Shown: piece after piece, positions 27,818 through 36,111 of the stretch
How positions within the stretch are numbered: position 1 is the first letter of the stretch
Layout: each line of letters opens with the position of its first letter
Assembly: GCF_000353285.1 (NCBI RefSeq)
Contig: NZ_KB731324.1
Coordinates: 6,041,018-6,105,017 of the forward strand
DNA length: 64,000 nucleotides
Direction: 5' to 3'
Source of the DNA: Leptolyngbya boryana PCC 6306
GTDB taxonomy: Bacteria; Cyanobacteriota; Cyanobacteriia; Leptolyngbyales; Leptolyngbyaceae
Translations under genes and position numbers: made by a program
The notes under the pieces: generated by a model
What the model was told of the DNA's origin: nothing
What the model saw: the letters and a program-made list of their open reading frames with translations, nothing else
Databases searched by the model: none

Positions 27818-28897
27818 TTAATAATCCGAAAACTTCCATCCATAGGCACACAACCACGAGCCGATCGCACCACCTGTAAAGAAGATCACCATATAAACTG
27901 TCGTGAGACGGTTATGAACTTCAATCGGTAAGCTATAAATTTTTGCCTTGTTAGAAATCTGACCTGTTTGTGTTCCGAGATCCAGTAGGATTGCGCCGAC
28001 AATCAATCCCCAAAGCGTACTGTGAAACTGAAATAAAACGAGAAGTGCGCCGAGAAATAGCCCGATCGCAATTCTCAGCATCACTCTTGGATTGGTGCGA
28101 TCGGTCATCTTTCCTAACAGGGGAGAAGCTCCTGCGCTCATGATCCCAACTAATCCAAACAGCCCAATCATCTCACTTTGAAATTCAAACGGCGGACGTT
28201 CCAATAAGAAGGGCAGGATTGCCCAAAAGCCACTATAGGCTGCAAAGAACATTGCTCCCGCAATCGATCGCTTTCTCAAGGTTGAATGTTCTGCGAATAA
28301 AACAGGCAGCGATCGCAATAATTCCAAATAAGAAATCTCAGTTTTAGCAGGCAACGTGCTCGGCAATTGCTTGACCAAGACGATGCCTAATCCCACCATC
28401 AATCCTGCCGCAATCAAAAATGTGGACTGCCAGCCGAATTCTCCTCCGAAAAACCCACCTGCAACTCGTCCTAATACAATCCCAACGAGCAAGCCGCTCA
28501 TCACAGTTCCCACAATTCGTCCTCTCTGCTCCGAATCTGCCAACTGAGCAGCAAAAGGAATCAATAATTGAGGCACGACCGCTGTGAGTCCAATCATGAA
28601 GCTTGCAGCAATTAACCAATAAAATCCAGGAGACAGCGCGGCACACAGCAGCGCGATCGCATTGCATCCACTCAGCCAAACAATCAATTTCCGCCGATCC
28701 AGCCGATCCCCTAAGGGGACAAAGAACAGCATCCCGATCGCATATCCAATCTGAGTGAGGGTTGGGACAGCACTCACATCCGTAATTGACACCTGGAAAT
28801 GCGTGCTAATTAATCCCAGCATTGGCTGGTTATAGTAAAGACTGCCAATCGAGATCGTACAGGCGATCGTCATTAACCATAGGGCAGAGTGTTTCAT
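27818..28897 (-). CDS. MFS transporter, C-terminally short
   Basis: 359 residues, drug/sugar-efflux type major facilitator (YnfM/YgaY-like). The loop 2-3 motif GDRLDRRKLIVW (about 59-70) and the N-terminal YYNQPMLGLI are typical. About 11 membrane helices are visible, and the chain stops at GWKFSDY, where relatives continue for some 30-40 residues with the last helix. Bases downstream of the stop encode no hydrophobic segment in any frame, so it is either a natural short form or an old truncation. Preceded by the same operator-like box as the DUF1275 gene. Possibly an efflux pump with inducible control; substrate unknown. Confidence 0.8.
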   Translation of the reverse strand: MKHSALWLMTIACTISIGSLYYNQPMLGLISTHFQVSITDVSAVPTLTQIGYAIGMLFFVPLGDRLDRRKLIVWLSGCNAIALLCAALSPGFYWLIAASFMIGLTAVVPQLLIPFAAQLADSEQRGRIVGTVMSGLLVGIVLGRVAGGFFGGEFGWQSTFLIAAGLMVGLGIVLVKQLPSTLPAKTEISYLELLRSLPVLFAEHSTLRKRSIAGAMFFAAYSGFWAILPFLLERPPFEFQSEMIGLFGLVGIMSAGASPLLGKMTDRTNPRVMLRIAIGLFLGALLVLFQFHSTLWGLIVGAILLDLGTQTGQISNKAKIYSLPIEVHNRLTTVYMVIFFTGGAIGSWLCAYGWKFSDY

Positions 28898-28959
28898 AAG
28901 GTTAGGATAAATTGCACCACTGAAGTATGAAGTATACTAAGGCACTCAGTTTGTAAAAT

Positions 28960-28976
28960 CGCATACTGTATACAAA
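28960..28976 (-). promoter_or_regulatory. Putative operator shared with the DUF1275 gene (copy 2)
   Basis: CGCATACTGTATACAAA, containing the palindrome TGTATACA (28967-28974), lies 63 bases upstream of the MFS start in the same orientation as copy 1. A further palindrome AGTATACT sits at 28931-28938, between the box and the gene. Confidence 0.45.
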
Positions 28977-29158
28977 TAATCTTTTTCATATTAGTTTTCA
29001 CCCATCTTGAGAAAGACCCATTGAGTTCAATCGATGGAGAAAATTATGAATGGAATAGAGATTCTTGAAGGTTTAGAAGAAGATAACCCTTTAGAATAAG
29101 TAGGGATGCTGAGCATCTCTGAAATGTTTACCGTTAAATTTAGGAAGGTTCGAGCGGC

Positions 29159-29632
29159 ATGGCACTTCTCACCACAGGCGGACAGCTAATTAAAGATCTT
29201 GAAACCCACGGCGCGATCGCTGCCTATGTTCCCCTCGAAGGCGGATTTGAAGGACGCTATCGCCGTCGAATCCGGTCGGCAGGTTACAAGTCGCTCAGCA
29301 TTACGGCAAGAGGTTTAGGGGATGTGGCGGCTTATCTGACGGGAGTCCATGGCGTTCGTCCTCCGCATTTGGGCAAAAAGAGCACCGGATCGGGTGCGGC
29401 GGTTGGATATACCTATTTCGTTCCGCCGATCGTGACGAGTCAAATTGCTCACTTGCCACCGAAGTCGAAGGGATTATTGCTTTGGATTATTGAGGGACAT
29501 ATTCTGTCGAATCAAGAGCTTGAGTATTTAGCGAACTTGCCGAAGATTGAGCCGCGAGTGAAGGTTGTGATTGAAGTCGGTGGAGAGCGATATTTCCGCT
29601 GGTCACCGCTGACTCAAGTGATTGCGGCGTAA
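29159..29632 (+). CDS. ndhN: NAD(P)H-quinone oxidoreductase subunit N
   Basis: 157 residues, subunit of the cyanobacterial NDH-1 complex in thylakoid and plasma membranes, which feeds ferredoxin electrons into plastoquinone for respiration and cyclic flow. The conserved YVPLEGGFEGRYRRR (about 24-38), ARGLGDVAAYLTGVHGVRPP (about 50-69) and SKGLLLWIIEGHILSNQE (about 103-120) are hallmarks of NdhN, a peripheral oxygenic-photosynthesis-specific subunit. Length is normal. A GGAAGG sequence about 12 bases before the ATG can serve as ribosome-binding site. Its 3' end is overlapped antisense by the extended DUF3122 frame. Confidence 0.95.
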   Translation: MALLTTGGQLIKDLETHGAIAAYVPLEGGFEGRYRRRIRSAGYKSLSITARGLGDVAAYLTGVHGVRPPHLGKKSTGSGAAVGYTYFVPPIVTSQIAHLPPKSKGLLLWIIEGHILSNQELEYLANLPKIEPRVKVVIEVGGERYFRWSPLTQVIAA

Positions 29633-30209
29633 GTCTGAGAATTTTTCTTTGAGTTTGAAGGAGCGATCGACAAAAACTCGATCGCTCCTTTACTGATCTA
29701 TAGGAGTCGTTAATCTCCTCCTCCGGCTGCCAACTTGCCACTCGCCACCATTCCAATGCCGTGTCTTGGGGAACCTTTAACCGCGCTTCTCCAGATTTCA
29801 GGGGCAGAATTAAAGTGAGTTTTGTGTCAGTATCTAACTGGTTCAAGATAGGTTTGAAATCATATTCGCCCACATGAGCGATCGGGAAATCTTTCGAGGT
29901 CACATCCTCAATGCTCAAGAGCGATCGATTGGCTTCAAGTTCTAACGATCGCGGATGATCGATCGTCACCGCTCCAGGAAATCCCACTAATCTTAAATGA
30001 ACTGAATTGGGCTGTCCGAGCGGAAATCGTTTATAAAAAACCACTTGCCAGGCTCGATTTGAGTCATCTTGTAATCTTGATAGCGATCGATACAATACGC
30101 TATTTTGATCCGAATAAGTATGAACCGAAGCAAATGCAGAAGTCGAGACAAAAAGCCAAATTACTCCGACTAAAACGCAAGTTTTCCACAAGCGAAACAG
30201 ATTTTCCAC
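29487..30209 (-). CDS. DUF3122 exported protein with unusual 3' extension
   Basis: 240 residues from a GTG at 30209. Signal peptide 1-28 (hydrophobic, AFASVH). Residues 30-160 match the cyanobacterial DUF3122 family as recalled: HTYSDQNSVLYRSLSRLQD, WQVVFYKRF, HLRLVGFPGAV, the acidic Ig-like strand section and a closing LEWWRVASWQP. The family normally ends there. In this copy the frame continues about 75 codons with low-complexity sequence, passes through the hairpin at 29658-29690 and runs 146 bases into ndhN antisense. The extension is probably not an evolved domain; a lost stop codon or an indel in the GAGGAGGAG codons (near 29725) is likely. The second of three DnaA boxes overlaps the GTG start. 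Confidence 0.7.
   Translation of the reverse strand: MENLFRLWKTCVLVGVIWLFVSTSAFASVHTYSDQNSVLYRSLSRLQDDSNRAWQVVFYKRFPLGQPNSVHLRLVGFPGAVTIDHPRSLELEANRSLLSIEDVTSKDFPIAHVGEYDFKPILNQLDTDTKLTLILPLKSGEARLKVPQDTALEWWRVASWQPEEEINDSYRSVKERSSFCRSLLQTQRKILRLTPQSLESAVTSGNIALHRLQSQPSLAAQSSASSLNTQALDSTEYVPQ
29658..29690. terminator. Hairpin between ndhN and DUF3122 gene
   Basis: AAGGAGCGATCGA (29658-29670) and TCGATCGCTCCTT (29678-29690) are perfect 13-base inverted repeats around a 7-base loop, 26 bases after the ndhN stop. The T-tracts on either side are weak, but position and strength fit a bidirectional terminator for the two converging genes. Confidence 0.6.
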
Positions 30210-30232
30210 AGCTTATTCACCGGTTTTCCACA
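30182..30232 (+). other. Cluster of three DnaA-box sequences
   Basis: TTTTCCACA occurs exactly at 30182-30190, 30202-30210 and 30224-30232, all in the same orientation, with start spacings of 20 and 22 bases (about two helical turns). An AT-rich stretch follows from about 30233 to 30330. TTTTCCACA is the form of DnaA box reported for cyanobacterial origins. dnaA and dnaN are not in the window. Either a replication origin or a DnaA-controlled regulatory region. Confidence 0.55.
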
Positions 30233-30317
30233 ATTTGAATTTTATAATTTAAGACTTTAGTCTGTCATTAAAATTACGCTCGAAAAAACACTGAGAAACA
30301 CATCAATTAAGCGTTTT

Positions 30318-31214
30318 TTAATATTCTTTATCTAGCTCAATCTCGCGCTTTTCAGTCAAAATCATCGCAATCTGTTTTTCGTAGTAAGCAGCTTCGTTAA
30401 TAAAAATTGGAAAAACTGTAGAGTTGCCTTGATAACGAATCGATTCTCCCGCAAAAGTCAGAAAGATCGGCTCATCAGGCTGTAACGGTTCATAGTCTTT
30501 GAACTGGCGATCAGGATGAATGAAAGCTTGTAGATTCCCGATCGCGTCTCTGGGATAATCGATAGCCTCGATCGCTTGATACAACGTCAAACGAGACGGC
30601 ACATCCAGTGGTTTTCCTTGATTCAAAGCTTCGATGTAATCCAAAACGGCGTAAATGAGTTGCTCGGTTTTGAGGAATAGATCAGCGTTGAGAACACTCT
30701 GAGCCACTGCTCCAACTTCAATCGTGAAGCCCAAGGGCGAGAGCGATCGCAATAACGGCGCATCTTGCGTACAATTCATTCCTAAAGCCACTCGCACATC
30801 CGGATAAATCTGGCTCAAATAAGCAGAGAGTCGCAGATTAAAGGGATCAGGAGTCGAAGGAAGAATCGTCAGCCCCATATTCGACGTGGTGCTATGCAGA
30901 TCGATAATCACATCTACTTGAGGCTGATCTCTAGAACCAAGTTGAGCGACAATATCCCGCGCACGTTGATTCTCATAGTTGATCAATTTGGGATTCAATA
31001 AATCCTCGCTGGCAAAGCTTCGATTCAAGTCTTGATCGATATAGCGGCGATTTAGTTCGATCGCTTTTGGATTTGCCAAGAGTGTGATGGTTTCAAAGCT
31101 CGATCGAGTCGTCAATGCTGGAAATTGCTGAAACTTTTTGACGAGATAAACGCCTGTCCATTCATTTCCATGCGTTCCGCCGACAATTGCGACTCGTCGA
31201 ATCAACTTAGACAT
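30318..31214 (-). CDS. Aspartoacylase-like zinc amidohydrolase
   Basis: The ATG at 31214 is preceded by AGGGGGA about 9 bases upstream and begins MSKLIRRVAIVGGTHGNEWTG, so it is preferred over the TTG at 31241; 298 residues. Zinc ligands of the M14/AspA fold are visible as His15 and Glu18 (GGTHGNEWTG) and His107 (DLHSTTSNMG). DQDLNRSF (60-67) is the substrate-carboxylate motif, and TIEVGAVAQ near 165-173 holds the catalytic Glu. The family cleaves N-acetylaspartate or N-acyl aromatic amino acids; the cyanobacterial branch is often annotated as aspartoacylase, but the real substrate is open. Cytoplasmic. Lies downstream of guaA on the same strand but beyond a terminator. Confidence 0.85.
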   Translation of the reverse strand: MSKLIRRVAIVGGTHGNEWTGVYLVKKFQQFPALTTRSSFETITLLANPKAIELNRRYIDQDLNRSFASEDLLNPKLINYENQRARDIVAQLGSRDQPQVDVIIDLHSTTSNMGLTILPSTPDPFNLRLSAYLSQIYPDVRVALGMNCTQDAPLLRSLSPLGFTIEVGAVAQSVLNADLFLKTEQLIYAVLDYIEALNQGKPLDVPSRLTLYQAIEAIDYPRDAIGNLQAFIHPDRQFKDYEPLQPDEPIFLTFAGESIRYQGNSTVFPIFINEAAYYEKQIAMILTEKREIELDKEY

Positions 31215-31269
31215 AACAATTCCCCCTCTGTGTGACTGCAATAATTGGGGGTCTGAACCAATGGGAAAA

Positions 31270-31288
31270 CCCCCAGTGAAACCGGGGG
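31270..31288 (-). terminator. Intrinsic terminator of guaA
   Basis: In the minus direction CCCCCGG (31288-31282) pairs with CTGGGGG (31276-31270) around a 5-base loop and is followed at once by TTTT. It lies 31 bases after the guaA stop. Confidence 0.75.
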
Positions 31289-31318
31289 CTTTCGGAGCGA
31301 ATCAGGCAAGTCTCTAAA

Positions 31319-32944
31319 CTATTCCCACTCGATAGTTCCAGGCGGCTTCGAGGTGATGTCATACACGACTCGATTCACACCCTTCACTTCATTCACAATT
31401 CGGTTAGAAATCGTTTCTAACAAATCGTAAGGAATGCGTGCCCAATCCGCTGTCATGCCATCTTCACTCTTCACACAGCGCAGCACGATCGGATAAGCAT
31501 AAGTGCGCTGATCTCCCATTACACCGACACTGCGGACAGGAAGCAGCACAGCAAAGGCTTGCCAAACATCGTGATAGATGCCAGCCCGATTGATCTCTTG
31601 CCGCACAATCAAATCTGCATCGCGCAAGATATTTAACTTCTCATTCGTCACTTCTCCCAAAATCCGGATCGCTAGACCTGGACCAGGGAAGGGTTGACGA
31701 TTGACGATTTCTTCAGGCAGACCAATCGATCGCCCAACTTTCCGCACTTCATCCTTAAACAGCTTCCGCAACGGTTCAACCAGCTTGAATTGCAGATCTT
31801 TCGGCAGCCCGCCTACGTTGTGATGGCTCTTGATCTTAACAGCGACTCGTTCTCCGGTCTGAGGATCAACATTGGTATCCGCAGATTCGATCACATCGGG
31901 GTACAACGTTCCTTGAGCCAGATAGTCAAACGGCCCCAATCGCTTCGATTCTTCTTCAAACACTCGGATAAATTCATGTCCGATGCGTTTGCGTTTTTCC
32001 TCTGGATCGGTGATGCCTGCGATCGCGTCAACAAATCGCTCCCGCGCATTCACATACGCAACATCAATGTGGAACTGCTCATGGAAAAGTTTCACCAGAC
32101 GCTCTGGCTCTAACTTCCGCATGAAGCCTTGATCGATGAACATACAAGTCAGTTGATCCCCGATCGCGCGATGCAGCAAAAATGCCAGCGTCGAAGAATC
32201 AACGCCACCCGATAAAGCCAGCAGCACCCGCTTATCGCCAATTTTGGCGCGAATTTCTCGAATCGATTCTTCAACAAATGCTTCCGTTGTCCAAGTCGGC
32301 TCACACTTACAGATGTGATAGACAAAGTTGCGAATCAGCGCTTGTCCAAATTGCGAATGCACGACTTCGGGATGGAACTGCACGCCGTACAGATTGCGAT
32401 CGTGTTCTGCGATCGCCGCGCAAGGTGTATTCGTCGTATGGGCGAGTAAGCCAAATCCTTCTGGCAACTTGGTCACAGAATCTCCGTGACTCATCCACAT
32501 GATCGAGTTATCTTCGACATTCGTCAGCAAATCGGTGGGGTCGTCGATCTCAATCTTTGCCTTTCCATATTCACCGCGATCGGTGCGCTCAACGCTACCG
32601 CCAAGCTGTTGCACCATCAACTGCATCCCGTAACAAACCCCTAAAACAGGAATGCCAAGCTCCCAAATCCCTGGATCGCACTGAGGTGCGCCTTGGTCGT
32701 AAACCGAGTTAGGGCCACCCGACAAAATAATGCCTTTCGGATTGAGTTGGCGGAGTTGTTCAACCGTTGTGCGATAAGACAACACTTCAGAATAAACTTG
32801 CGTTTCGCGGATGCGACGGGCAATCAGTTCTGAGTATTGCGATCCAAAATCGAGAATTACAATCATCTGGCGTTCGAGTGCATCAAATCCTTGCGAAGTA
32901 GATGCGGGTGCATCCAAAACAGACGGTTCAATAGGTGGAGTCAC
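31319..32944 (-). CDS. guaA: GMP synthase (glutamine-hydrolysing)
   Basis: Converts XMP to GMP with glutamine and ATP. The frame is open to a TTG at 33019; no ATG occurs before the amidotransferase domain, and GTG at 32944 gives an N-terminus of the length I recall for cyanobacterial GuaA (TPPIEPSVL); 541 residues. The class I glutaminase domain has the nucleophile in [11 protein letters not shown] and His/Glu in [11 protein letters not shown]. The ATP pyrophosphatase domain has [15 protein letters not shown]. The C-terminal dimerisation domain ends with the usual PPGTIEWE, which binds XMP. Follows cbiD by about 100 bases on the same strand. Confidence 0.97.
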   Translation of the reverse strand: MTPPIEPSVLDAPASTSQGFDALERQMIVILDFGSQYSELIARRIRETQVYSEVLSYRTTVEQLRQLNPKGIILSGGPNSVYDQGAPQCDPGIWELGIPVLGVCYGMQLMVQQLGGSVERTDRGEYGKAKIEIDDPTDLLTNVEDNSIMWMSHGDSVTKLPEGFGLLAHTTNTPCAAIAEHDRNLYGVQFHPEVVHSQFGQALIRNFVYHICKCEPTWTTEAFVEESIREIRAKIGDKRVLLALSGGVDSSTLAFLLHRAIGDQLTCMFIDQGFMRKLEPERLVKLFHEQFHIDVAYVNARERFVDAIAGITDPEEKRKRIGHEFIRVFEEESKRLGPFDYLAQGTLYPDVIESADTNVDPQTGERVAVKIKSHHNVGGLPKDLQFKLVEPLRKLFKDEVRKVGRSIGLPEEIVNRQPFPGPGLAIRILGEVTNEKLNILRDADLIVRQEINRAGIYHDVWQAFAVLLPVRSVGVMGDQRTYAYPIVLRCVKSEDGMTADWARIPYDLLETISNRIVNEVKGVNRVVYDITSKPPGTIEWE

Positions 32945-33046
32945 GAGAGTGTGTCCTGATGAGAGAGAACGAAAATCAAACGAGGTTAAACGAACTTTTG
33001 AAGCGGAATAAAAAAGCAAGGGTTTTGAATATTCTGGCTATTTTAA

Positions 33047-34126
33047 TCACAATTCTCGAACCGACTCAAGCAGTTTCTCTGCTTTTCTACTTTGTCTTAA
33101 AACTTGACGCGATCGATCAAACAAAATTACGCCGATTTCAACGCTTGCTTCGCTGTGTGTATAAATATATTCTTCAGCGCGAGTTTCGATTGCAGCCGCG
33201 ATCGAATCGTAAACCGCAATCTCTTTGCCCAAGGTTCTCAAGTATGTCAATCCGTCCTCAGCCGTAGAACTGGTAAAGATTGATTGTAGATCAGAAGTTG
33301 AGACACCGACTTTTGCCGCATGTGCTGTTAGGATTTCTTGCCGAGCATCTGCCACATGATGATGCGTGTGGAAAATGCCACCTGCAAGCTTGATCAGTTT
33401 CCCGTGATAGCCAAACAGCAGAATCGATTTGACTCGCTGCATTCCCGCTTCGACGAGGAGAGAGCCGATCCAATTGGCAGTTTTGAGCGTGCGATCTCGC
33501 TCAATTCCCATCTTAGCTGCCAAATCTAATCCATTTTCACCAATGCAGAAAACGAGGGTGTCGAATCGCCGCGCTTTTTCTTGTAGCTCGGCTCGAAACA
33601 GTTCTAACTGATCCGGTGCGCTGAGAGGGTGAGCAATGCCAGATGTACCGAGCAGCGATAAGCCTTCGACAACACCAAATGCTTCGTTGGATGTGCGTTT
33701 TGCAAGTTGACGACCTTCGGGCAAAATCAAGGTGATACGTAACGCTTCATGCGGTTCTAAAAGGCGTTCGAGATTCGTTTGGATTAATTGCTGAGCGTAA
33801 GCGTAAATTGCGGCTTGCTGGTCGGCTTTTTGTCCGATGCCTTCTCCGCCGATGATTTCAATCCCTTGTCCTTGAGTCAGTTCGACCATTGCCCAAATTG
33901 GGGTGTTGCGAGTCAAGTCGAGATTATCGCCGGGATCGCTGCGAGTAATTGCTAGTGCTGAATGGGGTGTTAATTTGGCGACTTGTTCGATCGGGATTTT
34001 CACCTGTGCAACTGGATTAATCAGATCCACTTCCACTTCAGAAATTGCAGATTGATGTTTTAAGTGTTGCACGGCAGCGATCGCGGAAGCACAAGCGAAG
34101 ACAGGTAACGTATAACCAGATTTCAT
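33047..34126 (-). CDS. cbiD: Cobalt-precorrin-5B C1-methyltransferase
   Basis: 359 residues. The protein starts with KSGYTLPVFACASAIAAVQHL, the conserved opening of CbiD (R/KSGYTLP.FA), and has the VVEGLSLLGTSGIAHPLSAPD motif (about 170-190) typical of this SAM-dependent family, which methylates C-1 in the anaerobic (early cobalt) branch of corrin synthesis. Cyanobacteria use this branch for pseudocobalamin. It precedes guaA by about 100 bases in the same direction; no other cobalamin genes are nearby. No cobalamin riboswitch was recognised in the 160 bases upstream. Confidence 0.92.
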   Translation of the reverse strand: MKSGYTLPVFACASAIAAVQHLKHQSAISEVEVDLINPVAQVKIPIEQVAKLTPHSALAITRSDPGDNLDLTRNTPIWAMVELTQGQGIEIIGGEGIGQKADQQAAIYAYAQQLIQTNLERLLEPHEALRITLILPEGRQLAKRTSNEAFGVVEGLSLLGTSGIAHPLSAPDQLELFRAELQEKARRFDTLVFCIGENGLDLAAKMGIERDRTLKTANWIGSLLVEAGMQRVKSILLFGYHGKLIKLAGGIFHTHHHVADARQEILTAHAAKVGVSTSDLQSIFTSSTAEDGLTYLRTLGKEIAVYDSIAAAIETRAEEYIYTHSEASVEIGVILFDRSRQVLRQSRKAEKLLESVREL

Positions 34127-34286
34127 AGAAAATCCTTTAAAAATTGGCTTCTATCCCTTCAGATTTACGCCTTAGGTTATATGCGCTGATTAGGTTAAGC
34201 CATTATTAATTTTGGAATAAAAAGAGATTAAATTGTATCTTTTTACTTTGTCTCTCTAAAAAATCAGAGTGTGTATTTTATCACGT

Positions 34287-35024
34287 ATGACAGACCGTTC
34301 AATTCCAAGTTCTAAACATGGCATGAGATTAAAACTACAACCCTTGGCTGAGATTCTCCTGCTGCTACTGCTGACGGATTTTTTGGCTATCTTGGCTCAT
34401 TTTGCATTCCGTCTTGTGCCTCAGTTTAATTCTCTGTATTGGGCGATCAGCAGCGATCGCGGATTTGGAGAAACGTTTCAATACATCAAGGAGTTTTGGC
34501 TTGTCTGTAGCTTTGCAATGTTGGCAAGAATCCGGGCGGAATGGGCGTATCTGTCTTTTTCTTTGTTATTTGGCTATCTGCTGATCGACGATGCGTTTTT
34601 TGTTCATGAGCAAGTTGGGGAGTGGATTGCAACGACTCAAAATTTTCAGCCAGTTTTGGGATTAAGAGCAGTTGATTTGGGCGAGTTAGTCGTTGTCGCT
34701 AGTACAGGTCTATTTTTTCTGGTGCTCATTGGTGTTTCCTACTGGCTAGGTACGCAGAAGTTTCGTTGGGTCTGCAAACGTATCTTCGTATTACTCGGTT
34801 GTCTTGCTTTCGTCGGTGTCGTACTCGACGCGCTGCACATCATGATGGAGGTCATTAATCGACCTGGAATTCCCCTGGGATTTGCATTTGAATTAGCAGA
34901 GGATGGGGGTGAAATGATTGTCATGAGCCTGTTGTGTTGGTATGGTATCTCACTGCTCAAACAGCCCGATCTTTCCCCAGTCAGAACCAATGAAGTTATC
35001 GTTTCTAGCACTAGCCTGAAATAA
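34287..35024 (+). CDS. Multi-pass membrane protein, unknown function
   Basis: 245 residues from the ATG at 34287 (a GTG at 34269 is in frame). About six hydrophobic helices starting LAEILLLLLLTDFLAILAHFA. Conserved-looking polar spots are DDAFFVHEQVGEWI (about 105-118), a DLGELVVV segment and FELAEDGGEMIVMSLLCWYG (about 205-225), in which acidic residues sit within membrane segments. This pattern resembles uncharacterised integral membrane proteins scattered among cyanobacteria and proteobacteria. No enzyme signature. Single gene; ends 10 bases before the end of the convergent O-methyltransferase gene. Confidence 0.65.
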   Translation: MTDRSIPSSKHGMRLKLQPLAEILLLLLLTDFLAILAHFAFRLVPQFNSLYWAISSDRGFGETFQYIKEFWLVCSFAMLARIRAEWAYLSFSLLFGYLLIDDAFFVHEQVGEWIATTQNFQPVLGLRAVDLGELVVVASTGLFFLVLIGVSYWLGTQKFRWVCKRIFVLLGCLAFVGVVLDALHIMMEVINRPGIPLGFAFELAEDGGEMIVMSLLCWYGISLLKQPDLSPVRTNEVIVSSTSLK

Positions 35025-35033
35025 AAAGATAAA

Positions 35034-35693
35034 TCATTTTTTCAACGCTAACGTTAATCCATCTGCGATCGGTAAAATTGTGATCAAAACACGTTCATCT
35101 TGAGCAAGTTTTGTATTGAAAGCGCGAATCGTATTGACAATCTTATCGGAATCGCTGGCATCTGCCACTCGACCTGACCACAACACGTTATCAATCAAAA
35201 TTAATCCACCTGAGCGAACCAATTGAATCACACGATCGTAGTAATTTGCATAGTTTGCTTTATCTGCATCAATAAATGCAAAATCGAAGGTTCCAGCTTG
35301 GTCTTGAAGTAATTGATCGAGCGTCTCGATCGCGGGAGCAATTCGCAGATCGATTTTGTCTGACATACCCGCAAGATTCCAATATTTCTGAGCGATCGCG
35401 GTATATTCCTCGCTCACATCACAGGCAATTAATTTTCCATCTTCTGGCATTGCCATTGCTACAGACAGCGAGCTGTATCCAGTAAAGACTCCAACTTCGA
35501 TCGCTTTTTTTGCCTGCATCAATCGCACCAACAGCGCCATGAATTGACCCTGATCCGGCGAGATCTGCATTCGGGCTTGCGGCATTTCGCTGGTTTCGTG
35601 ACGAAGTTGGGCGAGAATGTCCGATTCGTGCAGCGAGTTTGAGAGAATATAGGCGTATAGAGACTCGTCTACACCAAATGCCTGCTTAAACAT
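35034..35693 (-). CDS. Class I SAM-dependent O-methyltransferase (CCoAOMT-like)
   Basis: 219 residues from the ATG at 35693; the longer frame to 35804 adds 37 residues that do not resemble the family and are antisense to the lipoprotein gene. The start FKQAFGVDESLYAYILSNSL and the cap helix QMQI(A/S)P(D/E)QGQFM agree with the caffeoyl-CoA O-methyltransferase family. The SAM site is AIEVGVFTGYSSLSVA, and the metal-binding DFAFIDADKANY and ILIDNVLWSGRV are present, so a catechol- or divalent-metal-dependent methyltransferase is expected. Substrate unknown. The start codon overlaps the divergent lipoprotein start (CATG). Confidence 0.88.
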   Translation of the reverse strand: MFKQAFGVDESLYAYILSNSLHESDILAQLRHETSEMPQARMQISPDQGQFMALLVRLMQAKKAIEVGVFTGYSSLSVAMAMPEDGKLIACDVSEEYTAIAQKYWNLAGMSDKIDLRIAPAIETLDQLLQDQAGTFDFAFIDADKANYANYYDRVIQLVRSGGLILIDNVLWSGRVADASDSDKIVNTIRAFNTKLAQDERVLITILPIADGLTLALKK

Positions 35694-36111
35694 GTTGAGA
35701 AAATCACTACAAATTATCTTATCTATTGTCCTAGCAATCGGCTTAGTTGCGTGCGGTGGGCGATATTCGGTTCCAGACAATGTGTTGAAAAATGCGATCG
35801 CCATTTCGGTGAATCAAACCGAACAACAGATTAGCCAAGAATTGAAATTGTCAGCCGATCCGAAGGTGAGTATCGATCGGGTCAAAATTACCGAACAATC
35901 GCCCCTAAAGATTCAAGGATCGGACGGCTTCCACGTCAAAGGCGTGTATGATTTCACGCTCAAACTCCCGAAACGTCAAGAAAGCCAAAGTGACAATCCG
36001 TTCGACCTCTATCTCCAACGGAAACCCGAAGGCAAAACGCAAACCTGGCAACTGGCACAACGTACCGAGGATGATTGGAACTTACAGCCGATTGGGGCAC
36101 GTAAGGGATGA
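35692..36111 (+). CDS. Small lipoprotein
   Basis: 139 residues. Lipoprotein signal peptide with lipobox LVAC (Cys21) followed by GG. The mature domain is beta/alpha with NVLKNAIAISVNQTEQQISQEL (about 31-52) then strands VSIDRVKITEQ, FHVKGVYDFTLKL, FDLYLQRK and a closing WQLAQRTEDDWNLQPI, so a compact cystatin-like or NTF2-like secreted fold is possible. No enzymatic motif. ATG at 35692 shares two bases with the ATG of the divergent methyltransferase, so its promoter must lie within that gene's coding sequence. Function unknown. Confidence 0.75.
   Translation: MLRKSLQIILSIVLAIGLVACGGRYSVPDNVLKNAIAISVNQTEQQISQELKLSADPKVSIDRVKITEQSPLKIQGSDGFHVKGVYDFTLKLPKRQESQSDNPFDLYLQRKPEGKTQTWQLAQRTEDDWNLQPIGARKG

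Noticed and set aside
34127-34286. Possible cobalamin riboswitch before cbiD
   Set aside because: No B12-box-like sequence or conserved hairpin could be found in these 160 bases.
35694-35804. 37-residue N-terminal extension of the O-methyltransferase
   Set aside because: Antisense to the lipoprotein signal peptide and without similarity to the methyltransferase family opening.
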